A stretch of DNA of 16,887 nucleotides from JACRBK01 sp964427955. Its GTDB lineage: Bacteria; Chloroflexota; Anaerolineae; Aggregatilineales; Aggregatilineaceae. The stretch spans positions 1 to 16,887 of the forward strand of contig CAYRWY010000084.1 of assembly GCA_964427955.1 (NCBI GenBank), read 5' to 3'. Shown here piece after piece: positions 13,391 through 16,887 of this stretch. The position numbers were made by a program, and so were the translations under genes. A model generated the notes under the pieces. It was given only the letters and a program-made list of their open reading frames with translations, was not told the origin of the DNA and ran no database searches. The first letter of the stretch is position 1; every line of letters starts with the position of its first letter.

Positions 13391-14233
13391 TCACGGCAGG
13401 CCGAGGTGCGGCTCCACAATCTCGGCGACGCCGAGCGCCCACTGGACCGCCCCGTCATCGCGGATGCTGAGCGACCAGCTCGCGCTCAGGCAGGCGTAGG
13501 CATAAGTGAAGGCGAGCACGCGCGGCAGATCGATGGCGAGCGCATCTGCCAGGATCGCGGCGTTGGCCAGCAAACGCGGCTCCTCGTGGACGAGTCCGGT
13601 CATCGGATACGGGTTGCAGAGCGTGTTCGCGCAGTCGTAGGTGCGCTCGCCCACCAGCCCTTTGGGATCGAAGGCGAGCCAGCCGCGCGGCGACTGCCGG
13701 ATATTCCGGTGATGGATGTCCCCGTGCAGCACACGCACGTCGCGCGGATCGGCCAGCAGCCGCTCGGCCAGCGCCGCCCCCCGGACGTAGATCGAGGCGA
13801 TCCCCGCCTGCCGGTCCGCCGCCGCTTTCTGGAACAGCGCGCGGAACCAGCGATCCAGCGGGAATAATCCCTCGCGCGAGGCGTCCTGCGGGACGGCATG
13901 AAGCTGGTTGAGCACCTGCGCGATGATCCGCGTGGCGTGCTGATCCTCGCCGCGCTCGACCAGCGTCACGAGTTCATCCCCATTGGCATATTCCAACAAA
14001 TGCGCGCCGTCGTCGTGGCGCAGCAACCGCACCGCCCCCTGCCCCCTGAAATAGCGCAGGGCCAGGGCGCCGGTCTGCTCCTCGGTTTCGGACAGCGCGA
14101 GCAGCTTGAGGATCACGGTGTCGCCCTCGTGCGTCACGGTGTAGATGTGGCTGGTGACCGTCTGAGTGAGAAACTGCGGATTCGAAAGATGCCAGGCGTC
14201 GAGATAGTGAGTAAGTCGGATGTGGTCATTCAT
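13391..14233 (-). CDS. APH(6)/hydroxyurea-kinase-like phosphotransferase
   Basis: A 280-residue small-molecule kinase of the aminoglycoside/hydroxyurea resistance family (PF04655 type, related to streptomycin 6-phosphotransferases). The fold is protein-kinase-like: a probable ATP-binding Lys43 in VILKLL, the catalytic loop VLHGDIHHRN with Asp172, and the metal-binding Asp189 in LAFDPKGLVGE, followed by the family pattern YDCANTLCNP. All catalytic residues are present and the length is typical. Family members phosphorylate streptomycin or hydroxyurea, but most chromosomal copies have unknown substrates, so resistance is not established. The ATG at 14233 lacks a ribosome-binding site but lies seven bases after a perfect TATAAT, fitting a leaderless transcript. 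It is divergent from the hydrolase-like gene at 14298. Confidence 0.85.
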   Translation of the reverse strand: MNDHIRLTHYLDAWHLSNPQFLTQTVTSHIYTVTHEGDTVILKLLALSETEEQTGALALRYFRGQGAVRLLRHDDGAHLLEYANGDELVTLVERGEDQHATRIIAQVLNQLHAVPQDASREGLFPLDRWFRALFQKAAADRQAGIASIYVRGAALAERLLADPRDVRVLHGDIHHRNIRQSPRGWLAFDPKGLVGERTYDCANTLCNPYPMTGLVHEEPRLLANAAILADALAIDLPRVLAFTYAYACLSASWSLSIRDDGAVQWALGVAEIVEPHLGLP

Positions 14234-14240
14234 GGGAGTG

Positions 14241-14246
14241 ATTATA
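14241..14246 (-). promoter_or_regulatory. TATAAT box of the phosphotransferase gene (leaderless)
   Basis: On the minus strand TATAAT (14246-14241) is followed by seven bases and then the ATG at 14233. Transcription would begin at or within one base of the start codon. No Shine-Dalgarno sequence is present, which supports a leaderless message. No convincing -35 element is seen at 16-18 bases. Confidence 0.55.
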
Positions 14247-14256
14247 ACGAGTGCGG

Positions 14257-14262
14257 TAAAAT
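14257..14262 (+). promoter_or_regulatory. TAAAAT -10 box of the hydrolase-like gene
   Basis: TAAAAT lies 35 bases before the chosen start at 14298. The predicted message has a leader of about 29 bases containing AGGAG at 14285-14289. It is back-to-back with the minus-strand TATAAT, so the two divergent promoters overlap and may exclude each other. Confidence 0.4.
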
Positions 14263-14297
14263 CGGAACATCAAGCCAAGACTTCAGGAGAGATGGCG

Positions 14298-15053
14298 ATG
14301 TTCGAAGCCAGTGGCCTGCAATACAATATCACCAGCGGGTATATCCAGATCGTTTCCGGCGGGCACTATCTCCCCGCCTTCTGGTCGCACCCCGAACTGG
14401 GCGGACCCTTCCCCGGCGTGGTCATGCTGCATGACTACTGGGGATTGACGCCGCACGTCCGCAGCGAAGTACGCCGCTTTGCCGAACAGGGCTACTACGT
14501 GATCGCGCCGGACGTGTTCAACCGCCAGTTGGCCAGCTCGCCCGACGACGCGGAGGCCCTGGCGCGCCGCGCCGGTGAGACGGCGCTCCCCCACGTGCTG
14601 GCCGCCCTGCACGCGCTCAAGAGCCACCACAAATGTAACGGCAAGATCGGCGTGATGGGCTGGGGCCTGGGCGGACGGTTGGCGATCCAGGCCGCCCTCG
14701 CGCGTGACGATCTCTCGGCCCTGGTCACCTTCTACACGCTGCCGGACAACCTGAGCGCCGTGCGATCCCTGGACTGCCCGCTGCTGGCGCTCCTGGCCGG
14801 ACAGGACCCCGACTGCACGCCGGAGAAGGTCGAGGCGCTGCGCCGCGCGTTCGAGGGCACGACCGTTGGTCACCAACTGGCCGTCTTTGCCGAGGTGGGC
14901 CGGGACTTCTTCGACGATTCGCGCCCGGCTTTCGATCCGACCGCTGCCGCTGCCGCCTGGACCCAGGCGCTGAGCTTCCTCAACGAGCACCTGGACGTGC
15001 CGCCGGTCAAGCCGCCAACGCCGGACGAGTTCAACCCGGGCCGGGTGTATTGA
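14298..15053 (+). CDS. Dienelactone-hydrolase-fold protein lacking the catalytic triad
   Basis: A 251-residue alpha/beta-hydrolase of the dienelactone hydrolase family by outline: PGVVMLHDYWGL (39-50), GYYVIAPDVF (65-74), KIGVMGWGLGG (116-126), LLALLAGQDPD (162-172) and FFDDSRPAFDP (204-214). In active members the nucleophile elbow reads G-x-C-x-G-G; here it is G121-W-G-L-G-G, with Gly123 in place of Cys or Ser. The usual His before the FFNDSRP-like segment is replaced by Arg202. An Asp at 170 remains. It is therefore probably not a hydrolase and may bind a ligand or protein instead. The ATG at 14298 has AGGAG eight bases upstream; a second ATG at 14292 lies too close to it. It is divergent from the phosphotransferase gene and precedes the FHA gene by 71 bases. 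Confidence 0.85.
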   Translation: MFEASGLQYNITSGYIQIVSGGHYLPAFWSHPELGGPFPGVVMLHDYWGLTPHVRSEVRRFAEQGYYVIAPDVFNRQLASSPDDAEALARRAGETALPHVLAALHALKSHHKCNGKIGVMGWGLGGRLAIQAALARDDLSALVTFYTLPDNLSAVRSLDCPLLALLAGQDPDCTPEKVEALRRAFEGTTVGHQLAVFAEVGRDFFDDSRPAFDPTAAAAAWTQALSFLNEHLDVPPVKPPTPDEFNPGRVY

Positions 15054-15082
15054 GCGCAGTCGCACGGACTTACAAATTGAGG

Positions 15083-15088
15083 CATAAT
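15083..15088 (+). promoter_or_regulatory. CATAAT, possible -10 of the FHA gene
   Basis: CATAAT sits 36 bases before the ATG at 15125 in a short AT-richer stretch between two GC-rich genes. No -35 match is visible. Confidence is low. Confidence 0.3.
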
Positions 15089-15124
15089 TCCGGGAAACGG
15101 TATCCAACCATTGGGGAAGCAGCT

Positions 15125-15604
15125 ATGCAACTTTGCCCTCATTGCGGAACAGAGAACATTGAAGGGGTGCTTTTTTGCCAGCAGTGCGGGATCGCGTTGG
15201 GGCTGGTCTCGCTCTCGACGCGGCAGTTGGCCTCGGACGACGGCCCCCATTCCGGGACCGATACCCTGGGGCCGGAGCGGGTGCTCATTTTGCAGTTCGA
15301 AGACGACGAAACGCCGATCATGGTGCAGATCCGCGAAGAAGTGATCCTGGGGCGCGTCACCGAGCAGTCTGAAGGCGGCACGTTCATCAATCTGTCGCCG
15401 TATGGAGCCGACGATGCCGGGGTTTCGCGGCGGCACGCCCGGCTGCTGCGCGAGAAGAATGCCGTCTATCTGATGGACCTCAACAGCACCAACGGCACCC
15501 GCCTGAACGGCGAACTGCTGGCGCGCGGCGTCGAAAAGCGCGTGCGCGACGGGGATGAGATTACGGTGGGGCGGCTCAAGTTGTTCATCTATTTCAAGCC
15601 TTGA
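15125..15604 (+). CDS. Zinc-ribbon and FHA-domain protein
   Basis: A 159-residue cytoplasmic protein. The N-terminus is a zinc ribbon with Cys4, Cys7, Cys18 and Cys21 (CPHCG and CQQCG). A flexible, acidic segment (about 30-65) follows. An FHA domain, which binds phosphothreonine peptides made by Ser/Thr kinases, fills 66-156: Gly76-Arg77 in LGRV, the phosphate-binding Ser101-Arg102-x-His104 (SRRHA) and the NSTNGTRLNG loop (120-129) are all intact, so it should be a working phosphopeptide reader. No Ser/Thr kinase gene is in the window. The start at 15125 is chosen because the ribbon begins right after it, with GGGGA about seven bases upstream; the frame opens earlier, overlapping the previous gene. 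The next gene, a lipoprotein, starts 11 bases after its stop, so the two are probably cotranscribed. Confidence 0.9.
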   Translation: MQLCPHCGTENIEGVLFCQQCGIALGLVSLSTRQLASDDGPHSGTDTLGPERVLILQFEDDETPIMVQIREEVILGRVTEQSEGGTFINLSPYGADDAGVSRRHARLLREKNAVYLMDLNSTNGTRLNGELLARGVEKRVRDGDEITVGRLKLFIYFKP

Positions 15605-15615
15605 TCGGAACCACC

Positions 15616-16839
15616 ATGCGTAAGGTTCGGCTGATCGCTCTGATCGCGCTGGCGCTGGTCGTGGCCGGGTGCGGCGGCACGGTGAATAACAACGATCCGG
15701 TGTTCGTCGTCGCGACGCCGGTCCCGCCGGATGCGGGCTTCGTCACCTTCCGCCACTCCTCCGGCGTGTTTTCGCTGCGCGTCCCGCCCACCTGGATCGC
15801 GGGCGAGCTGCCCGACCCGAACGGCGCGCGCGTCCAGTTCACCGATCTCGAAGGCGACCAGGCCGTCACCCGCTTGAGCATCTACGTCGTCAACACCGGG
15901 CAGCCCATGACCCCCGAACATTTCGCCGAGGCCGCCAACGCCTACCAGCCGCCCGCGGACGTGGCGGGCTACGGCTGGCAGGAATTGAGCCGCATCGACC
16001 AGCGCGACGGCAGCCGCCGCCTGACGGGCGTGCGCACCTATCCCATGCTCGGCCCGCGCAGCCTGAATATTTTCTTGCAGGGCGACGGCTCGTTGTTCAG
16101 CGCGCTCGAAGTCGATGTCACCGGCGCGGACGAGGCGTTGGTCCAAAAGCTGATGGTGGTGGTGAACACCTACCGGGTCAACCGCGACGCCGATCTGAAC
16201 GTCGGCAAGATCGCCCAGGCCGCCGCCGGGGTGACGTCCTTCAGCGGCGTGATCGGCTTCCAGGGCTACCTGACCTGGACCGACAGCAGCGGCGTATTCC
16301 ACATCACCGGCGAAGCGGTCAACACCACCTCGAACCCGCTCGAAGCGGTGCGGCTGTCGGGCGTGCTGTACGACATGCAGGATCGCCGCCTGGCCGAGCA
16401 GGACGACATTCTCTCGATGGACGTCCTCGGACCGGGCCAGGGTGCGCCGTTCGATCTGCGCTTCGAGGGCGGCAAGCCCCCGGCAGCGGTGCGCTACGAA
16501 CTCAACGTAGCTGGACGCGCGGCGGATTATGCCCTCAAGACCTTCTACGGACCGGAGAATTTCACCGTGGCCAACGACCGGGCGGACTACAACGCCCAGG
16601 GCTATCTGGTCGTCCACGGCGATCTGGCCAACACCGGGTCGCAGATCGCCGAGCAGGTCAAAGTCGTCGTCGCGATCTGGGACTCCGCGGGGCATGTCGT
16701 CGCCGCCGAAACGGTCTTCATCTCCAAGCCGCAGTTAGTCCCCCAGGAAGCGGTCTCCTTCGAGGTCCCCTTCTACGCGTCGGGCGGATCGGCAGTCACC
16801 TATACGCTGACGGTGCTCGGCACCGTCGGAAGTTACTGA
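15616..16839 (+). CDS. Lipoprotein with FxLYD-like domains
   Basis: A 407-residue secreted lipoprotein. The signal peptide is MRKVRLIALIALALVVAGC, with lipobox V16-A17-G18-C19. The mature protein starts with a Gly/Asn-rich spacer, then a PsbP/DcrB-like region (about 41-185) opening with FVTFRHSSGVFSLRVPPTW. Two FxLYD-like beta-sandwich domains follow: about 218-300 (FHITGEAVNTTSNPLEAVRL, LYDMQDRRL, LGPGQGAPFDL) and about 328-400 (LVVHGDLANTGSQIAEQVKV, IWDSAGHVV, LVPQEAVSFEV). Such domains occur in envelope proteins of many Gram-positive and Chloroflexota bacteria; their ligands are mostly unknown. The ATG at 15616 is preferred over an upstream TTG at 15601 because it begins directly with the charged signal-peptide start. 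The stop codon lies inside the right-end repeat, so the true C-terminus may have been altered by an insertion. Confidence 0.85.
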   Translation: MRKVRLIALIALALVVAGCGGTVNNNDPVFVVATPVPPDAGFVTFRHSSGVFSLRVPPTWIAGELPDPNGARVQFTDLEGDQAVTRLSIYVVNTGQPMTPEHFAEAANAYQPPADVAGYGWQELSRIDQRDGSRRLTGVRTYPMLGPRSLNIFLQGDGSLFSALEVDVTGADEALVQKLMVVVNTYRVNRDADLNVGKIAQAAAGVTSFSGVIGFQGYLTWTDSSGVFHITGEAVNTTSNPLEAVRLSGVLYDMQDRRLAEQDDILSMDVLGPGQGAPFDLRFEGGKPPAAVRYELNVAGRAADYALKTFYGPENFTVANDRADYNAQGYLVVHGDLANTGSQIAEQVKVVVAIWDSAGHVVAAETVFISKPQLVPQEAVSFEVPFYASGGSAVTYTLTVLGTVGSY

Positions 16840-16886
16840 GGCTCGCCTAAAAAACTAAACTTTGGATGCCCACGGTTGACCTCACC
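16833..16886 (-). repeat. Right copy of the terminal inverted repeat
   Basis: This is the inverted partner of bases 1-54, 52 of 54 positions identical. It begins within the last codons of the lipoprotein gene (TTACTGAGG contains its stop) and runs to the window end. The abrupt start of similarity next to a coding sequence fits an element tip inserted at or near the end of the gene. Confidence 0.85.
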
Positions 16887-16887
16887 C

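Noticed and set aside
13391..14233. Antibiotic-resistance gene interpretation of the phosphotransferase
   Set aside because: The family match is clear, but the gene sits among chromosomal genes without mobile context, and substrate specificity cannot be read from the sequence.
15589..16695. 368-codon minus-strand open frame
   Set aside because: It is antisense to the FxLYD lipoprotein gene, which has a clear signal peptide and domain repeats.

Overview
The window is GC-rich, densely coding bacterial DNA, most likely chromosomal DNA of a Chloroflexota bacterium, probably an Anaerolineae relative. This placement rests on impressions, not on a marker gene: REP-like GC-rich palindromes between genes, a small double-CxxC helical protein of a type I associate with that phylum, many degenerate or fused signalling proteins, and promoters placed so close to start codons that transcripts would be leaderless. 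There is no rRNA, tRNA, CRISPR array, transposase or phage gene, and no gene-free stretch longer than 300 bases.

Both ends of the window carry the same 54-bp sequence in inverted orientation (52 of 54 positions match). The simplest reading is that the segment lies between two copies of a dispersed repeat or insertion sequence and was cut out, or assembled, at those copies.

Layout. (1) 152-2731: a small lipoprotein gene on the minus strand, divergent from a NarL-type two-component pair (sensor kinase, response regulator). The shared intergenic region holds four TGA-N6-TCA-like dyads at an exact 22-bp period, just upstream of an extended -10 box. (2) 5434-2751, minus strand: two overlapping genes for paralogous proteins that look like histidine-kinase folds without catalytic motifs, each with a long disordered Pro-rich tail. 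One tail carries six copies of a [DE]TL[MI]VPP motif plus a seventh decayed copy. (3) 5575-7503: a small double-CxxC protein, an RsmC/RlmG-type rRNA methyltransferase and a decayed DegV remnant. (4) 7769-13153, all plus strand: dihydrolipoyl dehydrogenase with its own promoter and terminator, a membrane PAS-PAS sensor kinase, a fusion of a degenerate MglA/COG2229-like GTPase with a VOC domain, and a PHP-type histidinol-phosphatase-like enzyme. (5) 13154-13390: a cluster of intergenic palindromes. (6) 13391-15053: an APH(6)/hydroxyurea-kinase-like gene divergent from a dienelactone-hydrolase-fold protein that has lost its catalytic residues. (7) 15125-16839: a zinc-ribbon/FHA protein and a lipoprotein with FxLYD-like domains.

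How the genes fit together: much of the window is signal transduction, with two sensor kinases, one response regulator, two kinase-like proteins without catalytic motifs, one GTPase-like pseudodomain and one phosphothreonine-reading FHA protein. Four proteins keep a signalling or enzyme fold while losing the usual active-site residues. The best candidates for something undescribed are the paralogous pseudo-kinase pair with its repeated Thr/Pro tail, and the pseudo-GTPase/VOC fusion. All functional links between these genes are inference from position and motifs.
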